A stretch of 14,369 nt of DNA from Thermodesulfovibrio sp. (GCA_027050975.1 JALUAR010000105.1:3019-17387); one strand, 5' to 3'; positions 1 through 7,649 are shown, numbered from the stretch's first letter. Translations and numbers: made by a program. Notes: a model not told the origin generated them from the sequence alone.

Positions 1-2603
1 TATTTCTCTGCAACAGACTCCATGACTGCTCCTGAATCGTATTCACCGCTGAGTACCGCCCTTGCAACATCATCGTGGTGGCCTAAAAAGTTGTAGAATA
101 ACAGGTCAGAAAGATCAATACCTGCCTGAAGAAGCATATATCTTGGGACTATATAGGAAGATGTGGATTCCGGATCTCCAAAAGCGAAAGACCTACCTTT
201 AAGGTCTTCTAATGTGGTAATTGTGTTATCCGATTTTGTAAAGATTACAGAGTGGTGGTATGGTTTGCCTTCACGAAGAGCCTTTAGGATAACTTTTGCA
301 CCAAAGAGTTTGTTTGCCCTTATGTATGTTGAGGGTGTCATGTAGCATATCTGTGTAACGCCGGTCCCGATATCCCGTATTGCTCCTTCAAAGTCAACTC
401 CAACCTTGAGTTCCACCTTTTTGTTGATTTTTCTGCTCAAGAAGTCTGCAAGATTAGAAAACCGTTTGTACATCTCTGCTGGTGACTCTAAAGGAACCAC
501 GCCGAATCTTAATGTTTTTTCCGTGGAGATCACATGTACAAGCCTGAATTTTTCCATTTCTGTCATTATAAGGTCTGCATCCTTTACGAGTGATCTCAGG
601 GCATTGTTGACCTTAAAGGATATGTTCCTGTTCTTAACAGGGATGTCTGAGATGTTGTTGACTGCTGTCTTTATCTGTGCCGAGCCCACCTTTTGTTCAT
701 TAATTGCATTTGCTATCTGCTGACTCTTTTCTGATACCACCTCGGTGCTTTCTCTGATCATTTTGCTCTGCTGAGACTGTTCTTCTGTGGCTGTTTTCAC
801 CTGAGTAGCGATGTCCCGTACCCTTTCGGTTGCATCCATTAAAAGCATCATGCCTTTGGACTGCTCTGCCGTTGCCTTGGCAATCTGACTTGCCATGTCT
901 CTGAATCTTTCCATTGCCTCTGCTACAAACTTCGCAGCCTTTGCCTGTTCCGAGGTGGAATGCTCGATAGCCGCAGCCATTTCTGATGATGCCTTAGAAC
1001 TGTCAAGAATCTTGTTAAGGGCTAAGGATGCCTCTCTGGATAATTTAAGGCCTTCGTTAACAGCTTCGAGTCCCACATTCATGGCGTCGACAGCATCCTT
1101 CAACTCTTTTTGTACATTCTGTATTAGGGTGGCAATTTCCTGTGTTGAGAAGGATGTCCTCTCGGCAAGGTCCTTTATTTCATCGGCAACTACAGAGAAT
1201 CCTTTTCCATGCTCACCTGCCTGAGCAGCCAGTATGGCTGCATTGAGGGCAAGTAGTGTGGTCTGGTCTGTTATGTCATCTATAACATTCAGTATCTTAC
1301 CTATCTCTTCGGAGCGGCCGCCCAGTCGTCTGATATACTCAGCAGTTGTCTCAACAGAGACCTTTATTCGTTCCATTCCTTCGGTGGTCTTCTCGATAGA
1401 CTCCTTACCGTATGTGGATGCCTCAATCATCACTTTTTCACTCAGTCTGGCTGACTCTTTTGCATTGCTTTCAACCTCTCTTATTGCCGTCGTAATCTCC
1501 TCTATTGATGAGAGGGTATCATCAGCTGCCTTGAGAAGCTCGTCCGCACTCTGTGCCACCTCTTTGATAGAGGATGAAAGCTCTTCAATCGATGCCGAGG
1601 TAGACTCTACCGACTCGAACAGTTCCGTGCTATTTTCAGCAATCTGTACAATACTTGCTGACATCTCCTCTATTGCCGATGCTGTCTCCTCAGATGATGT
1701 GGCTAGCCCCTCTGTACTTTCGGCAATCTCCGAGATGGAGGCATTCAGTTCCTCGATAGAGCTTGAAATGTTGTCTATTGCTTCAGCCTCTTTCTTTGTT
1801 CCTTCAAGTAGTTCACGTGATTCTGATTCGATCTCTCCACTTACCCTGGAGATACGTTTTGTTACATCCTTTACCCTTTGCAGAATAGAGGAGATAGACT
1901 GTAACCCCTCTTGTAATGCTGTGCCTGCAACACCGATCTCATCATCAGAAGATATATTTACACTGAAGGCCATGTCTCCCTGAGCAAGACGCCTGGCCGC
2001 CTCCTCTATCTGCTGAATGGGATTTATCACAATGCGGCGTAAAAGAAACCAGAGGACAAAGGAGAGTATGAAAATCGCAAAAAGTGAGGCGAAAATATTG
2101 AAATTTAACATCTGGGATATCTTTTCCTTCTCAGCCGTAAGTGACATGGTGATTTTTATTGCACCCAGAAAAGGCGATTTGGTCTTGTGGCACTGCTGAC
2201 ATGCAGGGGTGTTTTCCAGGGGACTGTAAATAATCATCGCCTGTCCTTTAATTAAAGAAAAAGGTGAGAGTTCTTTTGTGAACCTCTTTATTGTCTCTTC
2301 CTCAACTATAGGGGCATTCTTATTAAATGCCTCCCTTCCCTGATAATTTAAAATCTCTATATTCTCAACACCTCTGAGGGTTTTCAGATCCTTGGCCATC
2401 TCTTTTGTAACTTCTGCCTTGCCTTCCAGCATGGTTCTTTCTATGCTTTTTCCGATTACCCTGGCTGTCTCGAAAATCTTTTCTCTTGCGGTATCGTAAA
2501 CGCTATTTTTCTGGATATATACCACAACAATATTAGCAAAGATAGTGCCTATAACGAGCATTGAGATTATTACTCCAAGGATCTTTTTTTCCAGCTTTCC
2601 CAT
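1..2603 (-). CDS. Methyl-accepting chemotaxis protein with periplasmic CxxCH motif and C-terminal PhnD-like domain (3' end cut by window)
   Basis: Transmembrane chemoreceptor that should control the CheA encoded upstream in the same operon. The visible 867 residues show, in order: TM1 (about 8-30); a periplasmic domain of about 137 residues with a haem c motif CQQCH at 135-139; TM2 (about 168-188); HAMP (about 189-240); a long coiled-coil signalling domain with the hairpin LLALNAAILAAQAGEHGKGF at 450-469; and from about residue 696 a PhnD/phosphonate-binding-like domain (TLRFGVVPLES at 697-707, FAFGDPESTSSYIVPRYML around 807-825). Only two membrane helices are seen, so the PhnD-like part should be cytoplasmic, an unusual place for a binding-protein fold. 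ATG 2603 is preceded by AGGAGG 5 nt upstream. The frame stays open to the left edge; the end of the PhnD-like domain and any C-terminal CheR tether are not visible. The MCP assignment is certain, the PhnD-like call strong, the ligand unknown. Confidence 0.95.
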   Translation of the reverse strand, partial: MGKLEKKILGVIISMLVIGTIFANIVVVYIQKNSVYDTAREKIFETARVIGKSIERTMLEGKAEVTKEMAKDLKTLRGVENIEILNYQGREAFNKNAPIVEEETIKRFTKELSPFSLIKGQAMIIYSPLENTPACQQCHKTKSPFLGAIKITMSLTAEKEKISQMLNFNIFASLFAIFILSFVLWFLLRRIVINPIQQIEEAARRLAQGDMAFSVNISSDDEIGVAGTALQEGLQSISSILQRVKDVTKRISRVSGEIESESRELLEGTKKEAEAIDNISSSIEELNASISEIAESTEGLATSSEETASAIEEMSASIVQIAENSTELFESVESTSASIEELSSSIKEVAQSADELLKAADDTLSSIEEITTAIREVESNAKESARLSEKVMIEASTYGKESIEKTTEGMERIKVSVETTAEYIRRLGGRSEEIGKILNVIDDITDQTTLLALNAAILAAQAGEHGKGFSVVADEIKDLAERTSFSTQEIATLIQNVQKELKDAVDAMNVGLEAVNEGLKLSREASLALNKILDSSKASSEMAAAIEHSTSEQAKAAKFVAEAMERFRDMASQIAKATAEQSKGMMLLMDATERVRDIATQVKTATEEQSQQSKMIRESTEVVSEKSQQIANAINEQKVGSAQIKTAVNNISDIPVKNRNISFKVNNALRSLVKDADLIMTEMEKFRLVHVISTEKTLRFGVVPLESPAEMYKRFSNLADFLSRKINKKVELKVGVDFEGAIRDIGTGVTQICYMTPSTYIRANKLFGAKVILKALREGKPYHHSVIFTKSDNTITTLEDLKGRSFAFGDPESTSSYIVPRYMLLQAGIDLSDLLFYNFLGHHDDVARAVLSGEYDSGAVMESVAEK
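645..980 (-). repeat. Four 28-residue repeats in the ascending arm of the chemoreceptor stalk
   Basis: Residues 542-569, 570-597, 598-625 and 626-653 line up without gaps as 28-residue (four-heptad) units. Each has the pattern M/I-A-x-x-I/V-x-x-A/S near its start, EQ at positions 11-12, and RD or SE at positions 27-28. At the DNA level the period is 84 nt but the sequence has diverged, so this is an old protein-level duplication rather than a fresh tandem repeat. Confidence 0.75.
1446..1781 (-). repeat. Four 28-residue repeats in the descending arm of the chemoreceptor stalk
   Basis: Residues 275-302, 303-330, 331-358 and 359-386 align as four 28-residue units, each with a core like SIEELxxSIxEVA (SIEELNASISEIA, AIEEMSASIVQIA, SIEELSSSIKEVA, SIEEITTAIREVE). 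The plus-strand motif tcctc/tcttc recurs at 1498, 1582, 1666 and 1750, exactly 84 nt apart. The period is four heptads, the unit by which chemoreceptor cytoplasmic domains are known to differ in length. Confidence 0.8.
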
Positions 2604-2608
2604 ACAGG

Positions 2609-2614
2609 CCTCCT
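2609..2614 (-). promoter_or_regulatory. Shine-Dalgarno of the chemoreceptor gene
   Basis: AGGAGG on the minus strand, 5 nt before ATG 2603. It is the strongest ribosome binding site in the left operon and fixes the receptor start. Confidence 0.85.
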
Positions 2615-2641
2615 GAACTTAAAATTGAAATTAATACAAAA

Positions 2642-2655
2642 ACAATTAAAATTGT
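2642..2655. promoter_or_regulatory. AT-rich perfect inverted repeat in the cheW-MCP gap
   Basis: ACAATT-AA-AATTGT forms a perfect dyad in the 64-nt gap before the chemoreceptor gene. It has no GC-rich stem, so it is a poor terminator. The TATACA next to it on the minus strand could serve as a weak -10, but no matching -35 was found. It could be an operator or simply AT-rich spacer. Confidence 0.3.
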
Positions 2656-2667
2656 ATAAAACTGTAT

Positions 2668-3381
2668 CTATTTTTGTGCTATATCTATCTGTAATAATGT
2701 GTCTGTTTTTAAAAGGGTTATAAATTTCTGGTCGTGAATAGTTATTCCTTCGATAAACTTTGCTTCCTCATCAGTAATATGTGTTGGAGACTCGCGGAAA
2801 CCATCCCTGTTAATATTTCTGACGCCGATAATTTTGTCTGTCATAATGCCAATGGGTCCTTTGGGGCCTTTTGCAATTATCACTTTTTGACGTCTCTTTT
2901 GTTCGGCTATTGCAGTGGCTACAGCCTTGCTCCTTTTTACAATATCGGTAATATTAAGTATTTTCTTTATGTTCAGTACTGGGATAATTTTACCTCTAAG
3001 GGATAAAATTCCGGCGAGGGATTCGGATGTTCTCGGTACAGGTGTCAGAGAGTAAAAGTTTATAATCTCCTGAATATCCTTCATAAAGAAAGCAAAGGTT
3101 TCGGAGCCGAGTTCGAATATGAGAACCTTTTCAAGTTGTGGCTTCGGAGATGGTTCCTGTTCGTCGTCATCGGAGGGCTTTTTCTCTTCAACCGTGGTCC
3201 CAGCCTCGGCGGTTTCAAGGTCTGAAACTGCCTTTTCAGTAGCCTGCGCCTCCAGAGAAGGCTCTTCGGAAGAGGGCTTTTCATCCTCGGTTTTCTTTAC
3301 AACCTGAGACTCGACCTCTTCCGAAATCTCCTTTTTTTTCTTCCTGGTTTTTGCCTTTTTCCTAATTCTTGCTATATCCAT
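2668..3381 (-). CDS. cheW: CheW-like adaptor with a long charged N-terminal tail
   Basis: Chemotaxis coupling protein linking receptors to CheA in the cytoplasmic array. The CheW fold spans about residues 85-230 of 237 (KVLIFELGSETFAF, GILSLRGKIIPVLNIKKIL, GIMTDKIIGVRNI, FIEGITIHDQKFITLLKTD). Ordinary CheW proteins are about 150-170 residues. Here about 80 extra residues precede the domain: a basic patch (KKAKTRKKKK) followed by an acidic, Glu/Ser/Pro-rich stretch that looks disordered. ATG 3381 is preferred because GGGAG lies about 10 nt upstream; a TTG at 3390 sits almost on top of that site. The 5' end overlaps the ATPase gene by about 20 nt, suggesting translational coupling. The tail could tether the ATPase or the membrane (inference). 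Confidence 0.92.
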   Translation of the reverse strand: MDIARIRKKAKTRKKKKEISEEVESQVVKKTEDEKPSSEEPSLEAQATEKAVSDLETAEAGTTVEEKKPSDDDEQEPSPKPQLEKVLIFELGSETFAFFMKDIQEIINFYSLTPVPRTSESLAGILSLRGKIIPVLNIKKILNITDIVKRSKAVATAIAEQKRRQKVIIAKGPKGPIGIMTDKIIGVRNINRDGFRESPTHITDEEAKFIEGITIHDQKFITLLKTDTLLQIDIAQK

Positions 3382-4180
3382 GAAGCCCAAGCTCCCTTAC
3401 AGCATCCATGATGCTATCTGTATCAATAATCTGCTCCTCTCTTGAGAAAGCATCAAGAAGCGCTGAAGTTGCAACGCTGTTAATTAATCTCGGAATACCT
3501 CCGGAGTATCTGTATATTAGAGTAATTGCCTCGTCCGTAAACAGTGGTGTCTCTCTGCCCGACACTTTTAATCTGTGCAGGATGTATTCGCGAGTCTCTT
3601 CCTCCGAAAGAGGGCCCAAGTGATAGAAAAGCCCTATTCTTTGTCTCAGCGCTGTATAAGTTCTGTGACGCAGTCGTTTGAGAATATCAGGTTGGGCTAC
3701 GAGAATCAGGCTTAATAGGTTCGTGTCATCCAACTGGAAATTCGTAAGTAGCCTTATCTCTTCGAATGTCTCTTTTTTGGGTATAAGTTGGGCTTCGTCA
3801 ATAATGACCACTGTGGTGATTCCCTTAATATAATCATTATAAACCTTTTCATATATTGCTTCAAGAAGGTCATCCTTGTATCTGTACTGGGTGGAAATTT
3901 CCAGACGTCGTGCTATTGTCCTGAGAAACTGGTTTGCTGTTAGCCTGGGATTGAGAATTAGTATAACCTGATGGTTATCATCCAATTCATCCATCAATGC
4001 CCTTGTAAGGGTGGTTTTTCCACAACCGATTTCACCTGTCAGAAGAATCATCTCCTTTTCTTCAACTGCATACAAAAGTCTCGCCAGAGCCTCCTCGTGA
4101 GCCTTGCTCATGTAAAGGAAACGAGGATCGGGCGTCTTGCTAAAAGGCCGTTCTTTTAGTTGAAAAAACTCTTCATACAT
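3362..4180 (-). CDS. ExeA/GspA-type AAA+ ATPase in chemosensory operon
   Basis: Stand-alone P-loop ATPase of 272 residues, cytoplasmic. The start MYEEFFQLKERPFSKTPDP is the hallmark N-terminus of the ExeA/GspA (AAA_22-like) group. Walker A is GEIGCGKTT (49-57, Lys55) and Walker B is VVIIDEAQ (124-131, Asp128 and Glu129). LVAQPD resembles sensor 1, TALRQRI a likely arginine finger, and YSGGIPRLINS a sensor 2 region. Type II secretion GspA is about twice as long and has a C-terminal peptidoglycan-binding domain; this protein ends after the ATPase. It overlaps cheA by 8 nt and cheW by about 20 nt, so it is firmly in the chemosensory operon, where such an ATPase is not a canonical part. Its role is unknown; array positioning or remodelling is a guess. 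Confidence 0.9.
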   Translation of the reverse strand: MYEEFFQLKERPFSKTPDPRFLYMSKAHEEALARLLYAVEEKEMILLTGEIGCGKTTLTRALMDELDDNHQVILILNPRLTANQFLRTIARRLEISTQYRYKDDLLEAIYEKVYNDYIKGITTVVIIDEAQLIPKKETFEEIRLLTNFQLDDTNLLSLILVAQPDILKRLRHRTYTALRQRIGLFYHLGPLSEEETREYILHRLKVSGRETPLFTDEAITLIYRYSGGIPRLINSVATSALLDAFSREEQIIDTDSIMDAVRELGLHGYSKN

Positions 4181-6161
4181 TGGACATCGTAGCCTTTTTG
4201 TGTCTCTTTAATGTCTCTTCAATTATTGCTTCCACATCCACAACCAGCACCACCTCATGCTTGCCTACTTCTGCTGCCCCTGCAAACCCCTTCAGGTTCT
4301 CAAAATAGCCACCGAGTGATTTGATAACTATATCTTCTCCTTTTAATACATCATCCACAATAAGCCCTATCTTTCTTTCTCCTACTCCGGCAACCACGAT
4401 ATATATGACATCCTTCTCAGAGACCTCAAGTCTATAAAATTCGGACAGAGGCATCAGCGGTAAGGGGTCATCTCGCAGATTATAAACCGGTTTCCCCTCG
4501 ATGCTCTGTATCTCATCCCTTTTTATCAGTATGGTTTCGGATATGGAGGTTAAAGGAAGCGCAAAGGTGTGCGAACCTACCTTAATAAGAAGTGCCTTGA
4601 TAATTGCAAGTGTTATAGGAATGGTAAGAGAGAAGGTTGTAAATTTGCCTGTCTCTGTTTTGACATCAACAAAACCTCCGATAGAGGATAGCTTCTCCCT
4701 GACCACATCCATTCCAACACCTCTTCCGGATACCTCGGTTACACTGTCTTTCGTACTAAAGCCTGGTCTGAAGATTAACTCGATAAGCTCAGAGTCCTCT
4801 ATTTCGGTGTCCTTATCTATAATACACTTTTCGATAGCCTTTTCCCTGATTTTGTTTATGTCAATTCCACGTCCGTCATCGTGGACCTCTACCACTACAT
4901 GATTGCCCTTTTGGAAAGCCTTCAGTGTAATTGTGGCGGTTTCCGGTTTCCCCATGGAAAGTCTCTCTTCCGGTGTTTCGATTCCGTGGTCAAGGGCATT
5001 CCTTACAATATGCATTAGGGGGTCCACTATTTCCTCGGCAATAAACTTATCAATTTCTGTATCTTCTCCAAAGACCCTCAGTTCAATGGGTTTGCCAATC
5101 TCTCGAGAATATCTCCTTATGATCTGTCCGAGCCTGGAGAAGATCTGACCGATAGGAACCATTCGTATCTCAAGTACATAATCCTGGAGTTCCGTAAGTC
5201 TCCTTTCCAGGGTCTGATTGATTCTGTGGATATCGAATATAAGCGAGGAATGACCGAAATAATCTATTAGTTCATCCTCTATTCTCTTGATGGCGCCCTT
5301 TACAAGAGAAATCTCTCCAATTGTGTTCAGAATCCTGTCCAGTTTTTCTATATCCACCCTTACAGTAGATGAGGCACTCTTAAGTGAGGAAGCAGGCTTT
5401 TCATCTGTCTTCTCTTCACTTTTTACCGGAGGTGGTGATTTGTCCTCTCCCGGAACAATCTCTTCAACATTGCAACCTGTTGCCTCCTTTATAAAGTCTG
5501 ACCCTTTATCAGAGGCAAGTAGAAGCTTAAACCCAATAGAGCCTTCCGGAATACCTTCGGATGTGGGGAGTGTGGAGATTAGCTCTCCTAGTTCCTTAAC
5601 TTTTTCTGTAAGCTCTCTGAGTTGAGAATCAAACTCTGTAAGAGGATAGATAACCTCGATAAGGTAGATAGAACGCTTCTTTTTTATGTTTTCTTTTAGC
5701 CGATGTTCCTCATACTCCGAAAGCACCCTGAGGATTTCGGGATCAACCAGTTCCGACAAAGGTGACTCCTGTTGGTCCGATTCATCAGGAGTCCTTCTGA
5801 AGTTTTCAACCTCATTGATGAGGGATGTGACATCAATTGTGTCCTTTTCCTTGACGTTTTTGATCATATTCGTAATGGTGTCTATAAATTTGAAAATAAA
5901 ATTGATTGTGTTAACAGTTACGGGGAATCGTCCAAGCCTTATATCATCCAGAAGATCTTCAAGGGAATGACTCAGTTTTTGAAGACCGTCAAAACCAAAG
6001 AGTCCGGATATCCCTTTTAGTGTATGGAAACAGCGAAAAAGACCGTTTAATGCATCGGGCGAAGGATCGGATATAGTCTCTTGCAACTGTAAAAGATACT
6101 CCTGCGCCTCGTTTAGTATCTCTTCTGCTTCTGATACAAATTCCTCTCTTGATGAACTCAT
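4173..6161 (-). CDS. cheA: Chemotaxis histidine kinase CheA
   Basis: Receptor-coupled histidine kinase that phosphorylates CheY. All core domains are seen in 662 residues. The HPt domain carries phospho-accepting His46 in CFHTLKG. A middle region (about 163-240) resembles the regulator-binding part. The dimerisation helices follow from about 270 (VRVDIEKLDRILNTIGE). The ATPase has an N box with Asn388 (HIVRNALDHGIE), G1 DDGRG at 428-432 and G2 GRGVG at 479-483. A CheW-like C-terminal domain starts near 525. Nothing essential is missing. It starts on the ATGA that ends cheY and ends inside the ATPase gene, so it should be translated in coupled fashion. There is no fused receiver domain, so the adjacent CheY is the obvious phosphate acceptor. 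Confidence 0.97.
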   Translation of the reverse strand: MSSSREEFVSEAEEILNEAQEYLLQLQETISDPSPDALNGLFRCFHTLKGISGLFGFDGLQKLSHSLEDLLDDIRLGRFPVTVNTINFIFKFIDTITNMIKNVKEKDTIDVTSLINEVENFRRTPDESDQQESPLSELVDPEILRVLSEYEEHRLKENIKKKRSIYLIEVIYPLTEFDSQLRELTEKVKELGELISTLPTSEGIPEGSIGFKLLLASDKGSDFIKEATGCNVEEIVPGEDKSPPPVKSEEKTDEKPASSLKSASSTVRVDIEKLDRILNTIGEISLVKGAIKRIEDELIDYFGHSSLIFDIHRINQTLERRLTELQDYVLEIRMVPIGQIFSRLGQIIRRYSREIGKPIELRVFGEDTEIDKFIAEEIVDPLMHIVRNALDHGIETPEERLSMGKPETATITLKAFQKGNHVVVEVHDDGRGIDINKIREKAIEKCIIDKDTEIEDSELIELIFRPGFSTKDSVTEVSGRGVGMDVVREKLSSIGGFVDVKTETGKFTTFSLTIPITLAIIKALLIKVGSHTFALPLTSISETILIKRDEIQSIEGKPVYNLRDDPLPLMPLSEFYRLEVSEKDVIYIVVAGVGERKIGLIVDDVLKGEDIVIKSLGGYFENLKGFAGAAEVGKHEVVLVVDVEAIIEETLKRHKKATMSNV

Positions 6162-6538
6162 ACCTTCAAAACCTTCTGAATCGTTTCTTGAAATCTATCC
6201 GGCTCAAAGGGTTTGGTTATATATGCCTCTGCACCCAGGGCAAGACCCCTTTTTATATCATCTTCGGTTTTTTCCGTGCTTACAATTATAAGGGGAATGT
6301 GCTTATATTTTGGAGTTGTCTTCACGAAATTAATCAATTCAAGACCATTTATGTCCGGCATGTTAATGTCAGTAATGATAAGATCAAAGTTGTCGGTCGG
6401 TAACAGTTTTAGAGCCTCGAAGCCGTTACCAGCCTCGTATACATAGTATTCCTCTCCCAGGTCTTCAACAATGCTTCTCATCATTGACCGTGTTGATGTG
6501 GAGTCTTCAACGATAAGTACTTTTATGTTTCTCTTCAT
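6158..6538 (-). CDS. cheY: Single-domain response regulator, CheY type
   Basis: Receiver-domain protein of 126 residues that accepts phosphate from CheA. The active-site residues fall at E. coli CheY numbering: acidic pocket Glu11/Asp12, phospho-acceptor Asp57 (IITDINMP), Ser87-Thr88, Tyr106 and Lys109 (TKP). No output domain is present, so signalling must be by binding a partner such as a motor or a neighbouring protein. AAGGAG lies 8 nt upstream of ATG 6538. It overlaps the DUF4388 gene upstream and cheA downstream by 4 nt each (ATGA). Whether it controls flagella, pili or something else cannot be told from the window. Confidence 0.95.
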   Translation of the reverse strand: MKRNIKVLIVEDSTSTRSMMRSIVEDLGEEYYVYEAGNGFEALKLLPTDNFDLIITDINMPDINGLELINFVKTTPKYKHIPLIIVSTEKTEDDIKRGLALGAEAYITKPFEPDRFQETIQKVLKV

Positions 6539-7629
6539 CCTTTCATCTCCTTTTCCTGAAGCCGCTTCTTAAGTATTGCCTTCTCCAGCGCCAGACCTGC
6601 CTGACTTATGAATATCTCAAGCCCTGGAGTTTCTTCAATCGGATCTCCTGTTGGCTGATTATCACAGTAAAGCAAGGCAATTGTGCTACCCTCGGCAAAA
6701 ATGGGAAAAAGGGCAACCTCAGAAGGATATCCGCCTCCTGTTTCCTTGATAAAATAGTCTACCACCGGGTCTTTCTCGAGTATGCCTCTGTAAGGTTTCG
6801 CCTCTCTTAGAATTCTAAGGAAAAAGGGGCTATTACTGATATCCAATATCATCTCCCTGATTCTTTCGTCAGCTCTTTCGATCTCTAAACCGAACTGACC
6901 GAGACCGCATATAAAGTTGCCTTCCACGGAGAAGAGAATACCTCTTTGGAAGATATCACTGGCAAATCTGAGTATGAGTAGTGAGATTTCCGATAGGCTT
7001 TCAGGAAATCTGAGTTCTTGCGAAAGCGATCTCAGGGCTAGTATATCTCTTGAGAATTCAGGTACATCCTCAAAAAGTTCATCGGTGTCTGTAAACTCTT
7101 CCTCAAGAATTCGGCCGAACTGTTTTGTCTCGTCGTAAACACGGGCACCCTCCATCAAGAGATATTCAGCACTTACACCCTTTGACAACTCCCAACCGAT
7201 GTCTTTGAGTTCGGGAAGAGAGGGGTTTTCCTCTTCGGGATCAAACCTGAATTCGCCATCTTCGAGGAGTAAAAGTCTGTAAACAACACGTTCGATCCTC
7301 TTTTTGGCAACCTTGTCGACAACCTGTCTTTTGACAGATCCAAGATCAACTAGCACCTCTGCAATTGATTTGTTGGGGAGTCTGGAATTGACATCTCGTG
7401 CCAGTTTAAGGGGCTGCTCATCCACAAGGCCGGCCTTCAGGAGGTCATCGCCGATGTCTCCTTCAAGGGCATCTGTTTCTGCCCTGACTACCAATCCCCT
7501 TCTGAAAACAACAACAGCATGGACGTTGTCTGAACTTTTAATAGAAAGTGTCCCTGACTTCTTTCCGATTGAAAGAATCTGGAATATATCAGCAAGACCG
7601 AGATCTTCTAATCTGCCTGTTAAACTCAT
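6535..7629 (-). CDS. DUF4388 (PATAN) protein with GAF-like C-terminal half
   Basis: First gene of the chemosensory operon, 364 residues, no signal peptide or membrane helix, so cytoplasmic. The N-terminus (MSLTGRLEDLGLADIFQILS, then GKKSGTLSI and FRRGLVVRAE) matches the DUF4388/PATAN family, which often accompanies two-component, type IV pilus and gliding systems. Residues about 205-355 look GAF-like: an alpha/beta segment with LFPIFAEGSTIALLYCDN and a closing helix ISQAGLALEKAILKKRL. The GAF reading rests on pattern, not alignment. Position directly before cheY, with a 4-nt overlap, suggests it acts as a CheY partner or output protein, but no enzymatic motif is visible. The Shine-Dalgarno before ATG 7629 is weak (GGAAA). 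Confidence 0.85.
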   Translation of the reverse strand: MSLTGRLEDLGLADIFQILSIGKKSGTLSIKSSDNVHAVVVFRRGLVVRAETDALEGDIGDDLLKAGLVDEQPLKLARDVNSRLPNKSIAEVLVDLGSVKRQVVDKVAKKRIERVVYRLLLLEDGEFRFDPEEENPSLPELKDIGWELSKGVSAEYLLMEGARVYDETKQFGRILEEEFTDTDELFEDVPEFSRDILALRSLSQELRFPESLSEISLLILRFASDIFQRGILFSVEGNFICGLGQFGLEIERADERIREMILDISNSPFFLRILREAKPYRGILEKDPVVDYFIKETGGGYPSEVALFPIFAEGSTIALLYCDNQPTGDPIEETPGLEIFISQAGLALEKAILKKRLQEKEMKG

Positions 7630-7649
7630 TTAGTGTTTCCGGTAAAGGA

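Noticed and set aside
1234..1983. Plus-strand 249-codon open frame rich in Ser and Ile
   Set aside because: It is antisense to the chemoreceptor stalk. Its Ser-rich composition mirrors the repeated coiled-coil codons, no family pattern is visible, and the minus-strand reading is clearly real.
3382..3390. TTG start of cheW at 3390
   Set aside because: The GGGAG site is nearly adjacent to this TTG, too close to work; ATG 3381 has proper spacing.
4501..5148. Two plus-strand open frames opposite the cheA ATPase region
   Set aside because: They are shadows of the conserved CheA kinase core and show no start signals or recognisable domains.
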